Positions 1 through 14,580 of a stretch of 64,000 nucleotides of DNA are shown here, piece by piece. Where the stretch lies: positions 13,398,608 through 13,462,607 of the forward strand of contig JAPWDM010000016.1 of assembly GCA_035578155.1 (NCBI GenBank). Reading direction: 5' to 3'. The translations under genes were made by a program, and so were the position numbers. The stretch is from Brachynemurus nebulosus. Lineage: Eukaryota; Arthropoda; Insecta; Neuroptera; Myrmeleontidae. Under the pieces are notes generated by a model. That model did not search any database. It was not told where the DNA came from and was given only the letters and a program-made list of their open reading frames with translations. The first letter of the stretch is position 1; every line of letters starts with the position of its first letter.

Positions 1-1743
1 GAAGGTAGCCTTTCCTAAAAGCAGACAGAACTGCAGTCAATATATTAATTAAGTTGATATTAACGTAAATTGTTTTTAGAAATATTTTTATAAAAAAATT
101 TCCTTACTTTTAAAATTGTTAATTTTTTTTTTAAATGTAAACCAATATTTATTGTTCTATTGTAGATGTATGTTCTTGAAAATGGCGCCAACTGTGTCGA
201 AATATATTGAACAAAACGAAATAAAATTCTTTTTTGCACGATCGTGTATTTTCATACATTTTCCGATGCTGTTGACAATGCTGGTAAGTTGCATTTCCCG
301 AACGTTTGTTTATATCCATGGAAACCAAAAAATAACAGTGCGGTAAGTAAAATAGATGCGTGGTAAGTGAATAGGAGTGTGGTAAGTGAAATTAGCTCAA
401 AAATGATCGTAATAATTTATTTATATTGAAATTAAAAGTACAATTTGAACAATTAGGAAAATAAATCGATTAATATGAAAATTTTCACTAGTTTACACAT
501 TATTGTTATTATTGTTGGCATTAATCTTCTTATTTTATTGACATTTCAAAAGGTCGTTCAATCATTAAAAAATTGTTTTTATAATCTTCCTTTCATTTTA
601 CGAGAATAAATTTGCAGCCAAAAATAAAATGCTTCATCAATTTCTTTATTCTCACAAATATTATAGTTTAACAATTTTCCTCAATTTCTTTAATAGAAAA
701 TTCAAAAAAATATTCACGCCAATGAAATATTGACACTTAATTTTTTATTTACAAATATAGTTGTCAATTGTCACTACAAAGATTCGTATTAGTTGTTATG
801 AATATTTATAATATTTATTCATGGCATTCTATGTCATAACATAGAAATATAAATTTTACCTATATTATCCGAATCTTATTTTTTATTTAACATATTTTTA
901 TTCTTTAATTATTTTAAATCGACCGTACAAAAAATATTATACAATACATGATGCGTTAAGTGCCATTACTGATCTCGAAAATTGCAAAAACTCGACCCTG
1001 CGGGTCTCGTTTTCGCAACATTTTCTCGATCAGTAAATGCAACTTACCGAACTTATACTGTAAAATACTATTATGGATTTTGTTAAAAAATTTTAATATT
1101 TACACAAATCCTGTAATCCTTATTATTTTGGGTAGCGGTTAAAACGAAAAAGAAAATTTACCAGGTGGCAACATGACCTTTTACATATATAATTTATTGG
1201 TACTATTATATGTATAATAAAACAAGATTATGTAAAAAAAATTCCATGAAAATAATTTTGGCCACTCGTATACCAACACAAGCTGATCTAATACAAATTT
1301 TTGTTTCAGTAGAAATACTAGTTTAATAATTTAAATAAATATATACATAATTATGTAAAACATTAGGTTATATTAATATGGATCTCATTTTCAACTCAAA
1401 CAAATCTTATACATCCATTAAATGAATCATATGAAACAATGAGACCACAGCAAACTCCGCGAACTCTTTTTTGATTGCTTTAAATTTTTATAACTGTGCG
1501 CATGATGCGCATCTTACTAGCACTTTTATTATTAAAATACTTAAACTTACCCATGAACTTGTGTCTACAACTTGTGTATCTATCAGTTGTATTTATCACA
1601 TTTTTAACAAAAGTTATTATTTCCAATTTGTTATGAGACGTGATGATAACAATATAATTTATATAATCTATAGATAGGTATATATATGTATTAAGTATTT
1701 CATTTCTTATTTTAATTTAGTGTAAAAGTGTTTTTTTGCAAAC
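1..1743. other. AT-rich flank upstream of the dehydrogenase exon; no gene seen
   Basis: No supported gene. Three degenerate copies of a TGGTAAGTGAA-like 11-mer occur near 345-390. The first ~1.7 kb presumably holds the promoter and 5' UTR of the exon starting at 1744, but I see no clear TATA or initiator element. Short ORFs here have no recognisable domain. Confidence 0.5.
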
Positions 1744-1873
1744 ATGAGTTGGTTATTAATAATTTTAATTGTTGCAATATCTATTAAAATACTTTTGAAA
1801 TTAACAACAAGATATTGTACAAGTAAAGCTCGATTAGATGGAAAGACTGTTCTTATTACTGGAGCTAGTGCAG
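1744..1873 (+). CDS. Exon 1 of a membrane-anchored short-chain dehydrogenase/reductase (retinol-dehydrogenase-like)
   Basis: The ATG at 1744 opens a frame reading MSWLLIILIVAISIKILLKL, then a basic stretch and the segment LDGKTVLITGASAG. The first ~20 residues form a single hydrophobic anchor. TGASAG is the start of the Rossmann TGxxxGxG cofactor-binding loop of classical SDRs, and a hydrophobic anchor followed by a short basic linker and LDGKTVLITG is the usual N-terminus of insect RDH11-14-like enzymes, which use NADP(H) on retinoid or lipid substrates at the ER. The frame breaks inside the glycine motif at a consensus donor, GCAG|GTTCGT (1870-1879), so the exon ends at 1873. The catalytic Ser, Tyr and Lys would lie in later exons, which I did not find downstream. 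This looks like the only clear host coding exon in the window. Confidence 0.8.
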
Positions 1874-3777
1874 GTTCGTATACATATTTGTATTTATGTA
1901 TCTATTTATTTTAGGTTAACTTATATTTTTGTCATTCAACAATGAATTAATCACGTGTCCAAACTACCGATCATACTCAAATAAAAACTCCTATTACGTA
2001 GTCACTATGTATATAACGTATATAATTTAAAAAATAATTAATGGTTTGTTCATTTATAATTATAACCAAATACATAAATGTATTTTATTATTAATCATTA
2101 TACACATAATGCATAAATATGTATATACAAGTATGTACATTGTACATATTGTAAATGAAATTTTTTTGACAGTATCAAATGCATTTATGTTTACCGTTAT
2201 TTTTTTTTTTTTTTTAAATTTTGTTTACATTGTTGATTTGATTTTGATGGTAACATCTGTTGTATAACTATTTAACATAGTAGAAGCTTAACTGCCAGAT
2301 ACTGCGATTTTAGCAGGTATACCGAGTAGGCCTGTATCTACCCAAAAGCAAGGCCAGATTTACCCTAAGTGCCACCCTAGGCTCTGTGAAAAATTCCGCC
2401 CCTGCCTTTAGCTTAAAAAGAAAAAACCTAACTTTTCCTAGTTTTTTTTTAGAACTTTTCCCCACAAAATATAAATGATAAGCAAAAAAAAGCGTCAAAT
2501 TCCAACATTTGCCGCCTTCTAAAAATTTGCCGCCGCTTGCCCATGGCCTAGGTAGACCTAGTGGCTAATCCGGTCTTGCCCAAAAGTTTTGAAAAAATGA
2601 AGAAAAAAAAATAATAATAAGATATAAATGATGTAGTCTTAAATCAGTTAAGTTCACCATCGTGCCCTTTATCTTTTAAAAACAACGAAATTCGTTACTG
2701 TTACATTTTATAACATGTATAAAAAAAAATTCGGGTCTACCAAAAATAAAAATGCTAGAACCACCTCTGTTAACTACTTAAATCCTACTAAATTTGAAAA
2801 AAAAACTTATCGTAGACAGGGATGAATCTATTCCACTGGGAATCAGTGCATGGGCTGACAGGACCCCCCCCACCCGTAGGAAGAAGAAGAAAGACAGGGA
2901 TGAATAGGCACGAATTCAGACTTCACACAGTATTTTTTTTGTATTTTTTGTATGAGTACCTAATCTGTAATATATTAAAAATTTACGCGGAGATGGTCAC
3001 TTTATTGTCCATAGTATCCAAAAAATTTTGAAAATATCAGCTGGTTTTTAAAAAAATAACAAAAATCATATACTTAATTTCTTCTCTAAGAAAAACTGGA
3101 GTCAAAAGAGATGATAAAAAGGTGAATGGAGATGACCTCTAGGGCTGACCAAAATTGAAATTCAAATATAACATAATTTCGAATTGTTTGTATTTATTTA
3201 TATTTTATACATTCAAAAAAGAAATAATACTTGATGATTTTCTGTAGAAATAAACGTAAAATCTAAAGTTCATAAAGTATAGAAATGTTATGCTGAATGT
3301 GTTTATAAAAATATGTATCGAATGACTTGACGACCTTGAAAGTGTTCTGTTTTATGTTTCAATACACCCTTCATCTGACCCTAATTACGACATATTCGAC
3401 CCTTTATACTTGATATAAGTATATAACGTCCCTATTAACCTATAATACTGTTCCTATTCACACCTTTTCCGTCCGTATTAACCACCAACATAGCCCAAAT
3501 GTCACGTCCTCATTATTTTCTCTTAAAAAAGCGTTAGTCCATATCAAATCATCGAATAAAAAATTATTTTGAACATCAATGTTTTTAAAATGCATGATAT
3601 CTGGTGAATAGTTTCTTCAAATCAGTGTCACCAAAAATACCAAGTTTTATATTTTTTTGAAGATTTGTATGTGAGTTATAACAATTTTTAAAATCCAAAA
3701 ACCGCAATTTTTAAGAGCGCTTTGAAATATTTAAACACATGTAACTCAAAAACTATTTGTCCTAGAAAGCTGAAAAT
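1874..3777. other. Probable first intron of the dehydrogenase; no gene
   Basis: AT-rich sequence following the splice donor at 1874. A slightly GC-richer patch at about 2280-2585 looks like an old repeat fragment but I cannot name it. No second dehydrogenase exon was recognised. Confidence 0.45.
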
Positions 3778-6436
3778 GGGCCATGTGCATAAACTACTAC
3801 TAAAATTAGTAGTGAAATTTTAGCAGTGCTACTAGGCACTACTACACTTCCACTGAAATTTAGTAGTGAAATTTTAGTAGCGGGCACGGTTGCTATTAAA
3901 TATAGAAAGTAGTGTGTTTTGAACTTCTCAAGTAAAATAACCATCCAATAAAAATTTATTTAATAAATATTTTTTACTAAAATATCAGTAATATTTTTTC
4001 ACGTATGTACTTAAATTCGAAAATTGTAATAATTGTAATAATTTATTATTAGATGGATAGAGTATTGAGAGATATTCGAGAAATGAACGATATTCGCAAG
4101 TTACATAACAGGAAAATTTACAACAAAAGAATTGACTAGGGATGTAACGCTACCTAAATTTGCCGATACGATATCGCTGCCGATTATTGTAGTTAATAAT
4201 CGACGATACCAATACCGATATCAATGCCTTAGTAAATAATAAATCAAATTATATGTACCTTGGGCGTTTGTATGTCTTTATATGCATAAAACTTACCTAT
4301 ATTTAATAGAGACTCGACCTTGTGGGAACTGTAAAAAAATGTCAGATCAAAACTCAAGGAAAATATTTATTACAATTATTATTATCAACCAAAGTGGTAA
4401 TTAAGAAAGTTAGTAAAGTAAATTTCATTACATAGAGTAATAAATTGATACATCTTTTGGCAGATTTTTGTTAAGAAAGCAAAATTTTTTTTAAATTATT
4501 TGCAAATAATCTGTTACGCAAATCATTTTGTATGAGGCTTGCGGTTGAAAACTTTTCAACTTTTCGAACTGTGTGATATCGGTTGTATTCTAATCGGCTT
4601 GCCGATTATAACGGTATCGAAATTGGATTCGTTACATACTTAGAATTAACCCATTAAATAAATTAAACGAAGACAAACTTTTTTTATTTCATTTTTATTT
4701 ATTTATTTTTGATCCATTCTAAAATATTTATAACTTTTTAAATCGTTTAAAAAGTAGTATTAGTAATATTTATTAAATTTATTAAACTTGTTAAAGATTA
4801 TCCATTTTATTCTTCGAAATAAATACCAAATACGAAATAGATGCATTAAAAACAAAACAAAAAGAAATTCAAAATATAAAATTGACATTTGTCATGAACG
4901 TCAAAATATAAAATTGACATTTATCATTAATATTGTTTAACATTTTTCAAAATTTAACCAAATTTCACACTCATACCCATCTCATTATTAAAAGAAAACT
5001 ATAAAAATAATAATAAACGGTGAAAATAAAACTCTTTTTATTTTTTTTATCTTTAAGAGTGTTCAACCAAAAATCTCCAAAAACAACGTTTACTAGAAAC
5101 AATTTTGAGGCTTTATTTTAACTTAAAAAATTAAAATAAAAACATAATTCGGTAGAAAAAAGACTGTAATTTTTCGGATGGTCATTGATTTTTAAAAATT
5201 AAATCATTTTAATTACAAAAAATTGCTCTAAACATCACCATTTTTGAAATAGTAGAAACAAAACTGAGGCTTTAGTATTTACTTAAAAAATTTGATTCTT
5301 TTTTTAAAAATTGCGTAAATACCTTCTCTTTTTCGGATGGTCATTTAAAAACCATTTACATTAAAACTGACCTTAAAAAAAATTAAAAACCTTAAAAATT
5401 GCCAAAATCGGTTTGAATATTTCAAATTAAGTTTAGTTTTAACAGATGGCAGTGAGTTCGTTATAATATTTGTAATTTTTACTATAGGGACATATTTACA
5501 ATTTTTATGAAAAAAAAATTTGTGTTCATTTTTGCTGGGATTCTCAACACAAATATAATTGATTAAAATATATATGTACATAGGTTACTACACGTCCAAG
5601 GAAGGTTTTAAAATTATTATAATTATGTTTGACTTGATTACAAAAATCACAATTATTATTATCAGGTGATGGGGCAGTTGGAAATAACTGAAAGAATTTT
5701 GAAAAGATTTAAAAATAAAATAAAATAAAATGGAAGAAAAACTTATTGAATTTTATGACTCTAAATTATTACCCGAAATATTAGACCCACGACATACACA
5801 AAAACTTAAAATTTGTGACTAATTTTTATTTTTTATTTTTCTTGTAAGGAAAACTGTATTTTCATATAATAACACCCATTGTAAAATTTATTCAATTTTA
5901 TTGTAAATACTATAATATTTTTTATAATACATATAATAATACTTTATAAAAGAAATGCAGCTCTCTAGACCCAACAGTTGACGTTGAAAACGTTTTGGAG
6001 TTATTAATTAAAATTTAAAGTTAACATTTTGTGTGTAAGTTTCTTTATTATTTCTCATTCTTTATTAAAATTATATAAGAAGGACACAATTAATGAAAAT
6101 ATTTTAGCAAAAGATTCTTCAGAAATCTTTCAGGTCAAGATCAACACTCAGATCAAATTTCTAGTTTCTAGCACTAGCAGAAGTTCTCAAACAAAATAAC
6201 CATTTATTTGGAAATATAAAATAATATTTGTTTTTTTAAAAAAAATCAACAAACCTTTTTTCATTCATTTGTGTTACTATAGTATTAAATGGTATTAATA
6301 ATAATACATACACGGATACATATACAGGCTGGAAACAGATTTTTTATTACTCATGCGGGAGAAGTACTAACTTGGCGCACATATTTCTGTACGCAAAATG
6401 GCTGTTTGCCAACTGTACTCTTCCCGCATACTTTTT

Positions 6437-6467
6437 TTGCGTGTGGAAAGTAACTTTCCACACGCAA
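6437..6467. repeat. Perfect 15-bp-arm palindrome
   Basis: Arms TTGCGTGTGGAAAGT and its exact complement are separated by one base. Related GCGTG/CACGC words recur for the next 50 bp, and TGCGGGAGAAGTAC / GTACTCTTCCCGCA (about 6354 and 6412) form a second, outer inverted pair. Confidence 0.7.
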
Positions 6468-6699
6468 ATTGACAATAAAACACGCAAAATTTAATCAAAA
6501 CACGCAAAACCGCCTCTTAATTTTTCATTTAATAAATATTTCATAATTATTTCTATAGAAACCGCCAACAAAGTAATTTAAACGATAATTAATTCAGAAA
6601 AAAAAGACGAACACTCAAAAATATTATTTTAAAAAGTAATATAAATGTCAAAAATAATGATAATAATAGAAAAAAGTATGTGAAATTCGTAATAAAAAA

Positions 6700-6830
6700 T
6701 AGTATGTGCAACTCGTGCGGGATTGTCGATTGCCCTACTCAAGCGAATGAGCGCACTCACTACGTTCGTGCGCTCAACTTCGCTTTCGTGGGCAATCGAC
6801 AATTTCCCGCACTTATTGCACAATATACTA
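6700..6830. repeat. Hairpin MITE-like element, ~130 bp
   Basis: The segment at 6701-6735 pairs with 6789-6829: shared cores are GTGCGGGA, TTGTCGATTGCCC and AGTATGTGCA, with small mismatches. The loop is the GCGCACTCACTACGTTCGTGCGC region. It folds back on itself almost completely, as short non-autonomous elements do. No protein is encoded. Confidence 0.6.
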
Positions 6831-7075
6831 TATCGAACATGGGGCAAGTATGGTGAGAAATTTTTCTCAGGATCAATGTGATCTCTGACACTTTTTGATC
6901 AATAATATTTCATTTTTAAATCGCGTTACCATGTATCTGCAATATTTTTGTGTTTGTCAGATTAAAAATCCAAATTTATTGCGAATTTATCTCTTTCGAG
7001 AAAAAGAAGAAAGCTAGAATGACAAATTATGGTTCATTATGCTACCGAAAAAAAATTCAGCTTGTCTCATGATGT

Positions 7076-8118
7076 TTGGCGGGCCATAGTTATCGTGAAA
7101 CACGTGAATTATTTAGTGTGTTTTACGAAAATAGACAAGTCCCCAGTACAAGTACTATAAAACACATTGTAGATCAATTTCGTATCACGAGTTGTGTAAA
7201 TAGTGCTTGTTTAAGACCACAAAATGATCCAAGAAACATTAATGAAGATTTGGAGATGGATGTTTTAGCTGATTTTGATCTAAATCCAAATACAGTGGAC
7301 TTTCGGAGATTGTCCAATCGCAAATTGTCCATATTTCAGTGTTAAGGATTTAAACATTGTATGTTTACGTCACACGAACATTGTATTCACAAAAATTGTG
7401 TGTTTGCAGTATTCGTGTGACGTAAACTTGCGATGTTTAAATCACTATCACTACAATATTGACAATTTTTAATTGGACAATCTCCGAAAGTCCACTGTAC
7501 AAGCATCAGAACAGTTGCTAAAGAGAAAAATATTAGCCATACTAATGTACATAGAATTTTGTAAAAAGCAAATTTACTCTGCATCCGAGTATAAACATTT
7601 GCATGAAGTTTTCCCTGAAGATTCGGATGTGAGAAACGAATTTCGCAAAATAATGATGAACAAATCAAATCTAGATCCTGATTTTTTGAAATTTTTGTAT
7701 TTTACCAATGAATGTACACTTACTTTACAACAATATCCCAATTTCCAAAACTGCAGGTATTGGGCAACCGAAACCCCACATGTTTATGTAGATTGTCACA
7801 CGCAGTATCGACAACAGCTGAATGTATGGACAGGAATTTTGGAAGGCAATATTATAGGATCATCTTTTATGAATGGAGCACTTACGGGCGATAAATACCT
7901 TTAGTTAATAAACGGCATTGATCCAACAATCGAAGCTATGGTAAATGGTGAAAACAATATAGTCTGGTTTAAATTCGATGGAGCACTTGGACATTATTAT
8001 AGATCAGTGCGTGATTTTTTAAATCAGCATTTCAAAATGCTTAAAGTGGACGTGGGAGCGCAATTAAGTGGCTCCACATTCTCTCGATTTACCGCTAAAT
8101 AATTTATTTCTTTGAGAT
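7076..8118 (+). pseudogene. Decayed Tc1/mariner-superfamily transposase
   Basis: Would have catalysed cut-and-paste transposition at TA sites in the nucleus. Conserved pieces on the + strand include an N-terminal HTH-like stretch (MAGHSYRETRELFSVFYENR), the region around the first catalytic Asp (FTNECTLTL, where the usual D is N), YPNFQNCRYW, RQQLNVWTGILEGNIIG, and a block around the second Asp (WFKFDGALGHYYRSVRDFL). The C-terminal block with the third acidic residue is no longer recognisable. The gene is interrupted at 7293-7497 by a MITE whose removal rejoins the frame (NPNT|SIRTVAKEK). Additional stops and frame changes occur near 7555 and 7903, so it is dead. Confidence 0.75.
7293..7497. 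mobile_element. 205-bp TA-flanked MITE inserted in the transposase relic
   Basis: Perfect terminal inverted repeats begin CAGTGGACTTTCGGAGATTG and continue through TCCAAT (26 bp). The element is flanked by TA at 7291-7292 and 7498-7499. An inner inverted pair (GTTTACGTCACACGAA / TTCGTGTGACGTAAAC) extends the fold. The TA target and CAGT-type ends fit a Tc1/mariner-type non-autonomous element. Confidence 0.88.
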
Positions 8119-9272
8119 CACTTAAAAAGCAAAATTTACACATCAAGGTCCCACCCAAATACGCAGTCTCTGCAAGGTATTATTGTAGCAGCCTATTTTA
8201 ATATTACTACCAACAAAAACACTAAATATTCGCAATGAATTTTACAATAAATTGGGATATTTTTTAGCGGTTAATGGAGAAAAATTTGAACATTTAATTT
8301 AATAAAAGTAATTAAAGTATTTATTTATAACAATTAGTTTGTTTACTTTTAATTTTTAATTTTATTTCAATAAACCGTAAAAAAATATATCTATGTCATT
8401 TTATTCTAATAAACGGCGTAATTTTAACACAAGCATATTACATTAATGATTCATACAAAATCTTCCATTTTATTTGCCCTATGTTGAATAAATCTGTTTC
8501 CACTTTGTATATATTTGCACAAAACATATGCATTTTTATGATATTGCATAAAATGGATACAAATTATCAAATATTAATCAAAAATTTTTCTAAAGTTCTT
8601 TTAGGTCAAAACCTACACTTATATACTAAATTTTAAATTTCTAGTACTAGTAGAAATACTCTAACAATACGATTATATTTGAAATTTGAAATAAGTCCCC
8701 ATAAACGTTTTCAATGTTAAAAATATTTTTTTATGTAAAATCAAAATATTATTGTGTAATTTCTGTTGTTCTTAGTTCTTACGGTTTTTGAGAATCCTAC
8801 CACACATTTATATGAAAGTTAACAATAAAAATACCTAATAAAAAAAGATGAACATATTACTAACTACTAAATTATATTAAACTACCCTTATTTGAAGTGT
8901 TGTTGTTAGGTTTCTTTTTGACAGATAATGGGGATATATAAAATAATAAAAAAAGAGGTAAAATACATTTTAAATTGTAAACATATATTTCGACTCTTGT
9001 TAGCACATTTGTTTCTTAACTAAATGGTTAAATATTAACAATTTTCAAAATTTTACCTCCGCCTGCTCGCCCAAAACAAGTTGCCCGGAAACAAATACGC
9101 TCGTATAGCCTTAAATAACGTGTTGCCAAATTTAAATTGCTATTACCCTAGTAGCAACTAGTAGTAGGAACAAAAAATTTTTATGTACATCAATTATTTA
9201 ATAGTACAACTATGTTCTACTTGCTAGTAGCGACTAATGGCAATATTTAGTAGCAGTTTATGCACATGACCC

Positions 9273-9866
9273 GGTACCTTTAATTTCAGAATTAAAATGG
9301 TTTAATTTCAGAATTAAAGGACATATGACATGATAATGTAATTCAAATTTAACCCTTTCTCCACAATACAAAAAACTGATTTTTATAAAAAATCCAAAAT
9401 TGGAATTTTTAATTTAAAAGAACAAAAATGCCGTGAGCAGCGGGGCCCCATCACGAAGTCGAATTTTTCCCTTCATCTTCGGTGTTGAATGTCTACAAAC
9501 GAAATGTGATTGAAAGTTTACAAGCGATTTGTCATTTTGGTGGTCTCAAAACTGATAATCTGGCTGATCGGAGTTTTAAAAAAAGATTTTAAGTTTTTAA
9601 GGGCTAAATCTCAGTAAATTTCAATTTTATGCCGATAGCAGTTAGCAGGAAAAAAGCCAACACAATTCGTACGAGGTCATTCCTATCCATACTTATCCGC
9701 CAATTGCCTTTGTTTTTATTTCTAAATATTAAAAAAGGACCTTAAATGGTGAATTGGAAGGCCTTTATGAAGATATTTTTTCTTTCCAAAAAAATCCAAA
9801 ATTTTTATTTTATAAATAAAATAAAAAAATGACATCAATAACATTTTTTAAATTACTTACATATAT
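9273..9866. other. AT-rich spacer; no gene seen
   Basis: No ORF with recognisable similarity. Short runs such as CAGAATTAAA are repeated nearby. Nothing else stands out. Confidence 0.4.
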
Positions 9867-9868
9867 TA

Positions 9869-10021
9869 TCGTCAGCTGAGTATTGGTTTGTACCAAGTCA
9901 GTTTTTTAAAAATTTTTTCTGATGGTGGTTTCGGCTTCCTCAGTGCCCAAAACTAACAAAACATCTATCTAGAAAAAATGTCAAAAAGTTGACTTGGTAC
10001 AAACCAATACTCAGCTGACGA
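9869..10021. mobile_element. MITE with perfect 32-bp inverted ends
   Basis: The left arm at 9869-9900 (starting TCGTCAGCTGAGTATTGGTT) is the exact reverse complement of the right arm at 9990-10021, with an 89-bp centre. TA lies next to both arms. No coding content. Perfect arms imply a recent insertion or a hairpin kept intact. Confidence 0.75.
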
Positions 10022-10235
10022 TATACATATGTATTGCATTTGTGATAAATGATAGTACTTATTTCATTTGTTTCTTTAAATTTAGTCTGTCTACTGTATT
10101 GTTCTCGATATAAATCACATTTAATCACATATAACAACGCTATTGAATTCCGATGTAAAAATGGGAAAAGTGGGGGGGGGGGGCAAGGTAATGTGGAACC
10201 CGTAAAGGGCACACCCTAAATATTGACTGAATACA

Positions 10236-10790
10236 GATACAAAATTTCAGCGTTCTAGGTTTACTTAGAGAGTCTCTAGGCGTGTTAAAAAATAAACAAA
10301 AAAATCAAGGAAATATTCACATAAAAATAGTAGGGGAAAAGGGTTAAATGTTGAAACCTTCAAACAGCAGTGGCTGGCTATTAACTTAACCTATACAAAA
10401 AACTTCAGCCCTCTAGGTTTATTTAAGGAGATTTTGACCCGAACAAAACTGTTAAAAAACAAGAAAAATCACGTTCTTTTTGGTATAAAAATGGTGGGGG
10501 TAAGGATTAAAAGTTGAGACCCCCAAAAGGCACCCCCTTGGTACCAACTCAATCCGAATACAAAATTTCAGCCCTCTAGGTTTATTTGGGTGACCTTTGC
10601 GAGTGGTACAAACTTCGAAAACGTCGAAAAGGCATAAAATTTTAGCTTAAAAATGGGGGGGGGGGAAATATTAAAACCTCCAAAAAGCAGACCCTAGGTA
10701 CGAACTCTATTAACATCCCAAATTTCAACCCTCTAAGTTAATTCTGACAGACTGTGGGCGTGTTAGATCCAGCCAAAACACTTTTCCCCC
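10236..10790. repeat. Degenerate ~160-bp tandem repeat, about four units
   Basis: The phrase TTTCAGCCCTCTAGGTTTA or a close variant recurs near 10246, 10404, 10566 and 10727, a period of 158-162 bp. Between occurrences each unit has a G-run and an AAAATGGGGG-like segment. A G homopolymer lies at about 10172. Units are too diverged for recent amplification. Confidence 0.6.
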
Positions 10791-11046
10791 CTCTACTCCC
10801 TTCAAATCACCCTAGGAAGCTGAATTTTGAATATGTTGTAGATAATTGACCGAAACATTATTTCCAACCGGTTTTGAAAAATTTTAGTGTTTTGTTGCCC
10901 CCCATCACCTTAAAGGTTGGGTCGGATCTAAAATTTGACCCCACTTTGATAGTATTGATGTTCATCGGAAATGAGCCCCACTTACCAAATTTCAGCTCCT
11001 CCCGTCCAAAGGGGGGCCCTACACATGTCAAAAGGTAGCCGGAGCT

Positions 11047-11776
11047 GGACCATTTTAATCTTTGCATCTAAATATCTCGCCAGAGGCGCCACCTATCAAA
11101 AAATGACCTTTCCAAAAATTGTTAGGTACGAAGGGGCACATTAAATTGTGACCTTAAACTTGACCTTGAATTTCATTTTCAAGGTCATTTTGAGGCCAAG
11201 TCGTATTTTTCAAATGGAACGACCTACTTTTTATTTCGGATTCTGAAAGGGCGTGAAATTTCACGTTGATAATGCTATAAACGAATTTTTTTATAATTGA
11301 CCTTAAGAGGTGTAAAGACCACCAAAGAACAATCAAAAATTAGATTTTAAAAGAAAAACCTAACTTTAAAGTGTCGGCATCTTTTGGAGACGTAAAATAG
11401 GAGCTTCTGTTCGTTTTTAATGACCTGTGAAGGTCATTCTAAGGTTAAAATTCAGAAAAAAATGACACTAAAAATTTATGAAAAATTAGTTTTTCATAAC
11501 TAATAAATTTCATAGCTAAAAAATGAAAAATTAAAGGTCAATAAAAAAAATTCGTTCATAGCATTTTCGACGTGAAATTTCACGTTCTTTCAGAATCCGA
11601 AATAAAAAGTAGGTCGTTCCATATGAAAAATACGACTTGACCTCAAAATGACCTTGAAAATGAAATTCAAGGTCAACATTTAATGTCCCCCTTCGTCACT
11701 AACAGCTTCTGTAAAGGTCATTTTTCGATAGGTGGCGCCTCTGGCGAGATATTTAGATGCAAAGATTAAAATGGTC
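11047..11776. repeat. Fold-back element with ~250-bp inverted arms
   Basis: The left arm, starting GGACCATTTTAATCTTTGCA (11047), is repeated in inverse at the right end (ATTAAAATGGTCC, to 11776). Similarity runs inward through CTCGCCAGAGGCGCCACCTA, the CAAGGTCATTTTGAGG region and TTTCGGATTCTGAAAG, ending around 11312 and 11536. The arms carry small indels. No ORF with similarity. It ends directly against the (TA)n tract. Confidence 0.75.
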
Positions 11777-11780
11777 CAGC

Positions 11781-11781
<1 letters not shown>

Positions 11782-11862
<81 letters not shown>
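11782..11862. repeat. (TA)n microsatellite
   Basis: About 80 bp of pure TA dinucleotide between the right end of the fold-back element and the left end of the TIR element that follows. Tyr-Ile repeat ORFs crossing it are translation artefacts. Confidence 0.97.

Positions 11863-14580
<2,718 letters not shown>

Larger units (their letters stand above)
6324..8508 (+). mobile_element. Tc1/mariner-like transposon relic
   Basis: Inverted ends CAGGCTGGAAACAGAT (6324) and CAAAGTGGAAACAGAT (reverse complement of the right end, finishing at 8508) differ at 3 of 16 positions, and both are flanked by TA, the usual target of this superfamily. The internal decayed transposase on the + strand (7076-8118) supports the assignment. 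Several smaller hairpins sit between the left end and the gene, so the element has collected further insertions. Confidence 0.6.
3778..9272. mobile_element. Candidate 5.5-kb composite DNA element bounded by ~25-bp inverted ends
   Basis: The left end at 3778 reads GGGCCATGTGCATAAACTAC, followed by TACTAAA. The reverse complement of the right end, finishing at 9272, reads GGGTCATGTGCATAAACTGC, followed by TACTAAA: 2 mismatches in 27. The flanks (CTGAAAAT left, GGTACCTT right) show no obvious target duplication. Both ends continue into TAGTAG-rich subterminal sequence. Inside are a nested Tc1/mariner-like relic (6324-8508) and a 30-codon ORF at 5730-5822 (+) containing LLPEILDPRH, which reminds me of transposon protein fragments but is too short to assign. 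About 2.5 kb at 3800-6320 is otherwise AT-rich and without genes. Confidence 0.4.

Noticed and set aside
116..346. 76-codon ORF vaguely like a hAT dimerisation-region fragment
   Set aside because: No motif is convincing and the composition matches AT noise.
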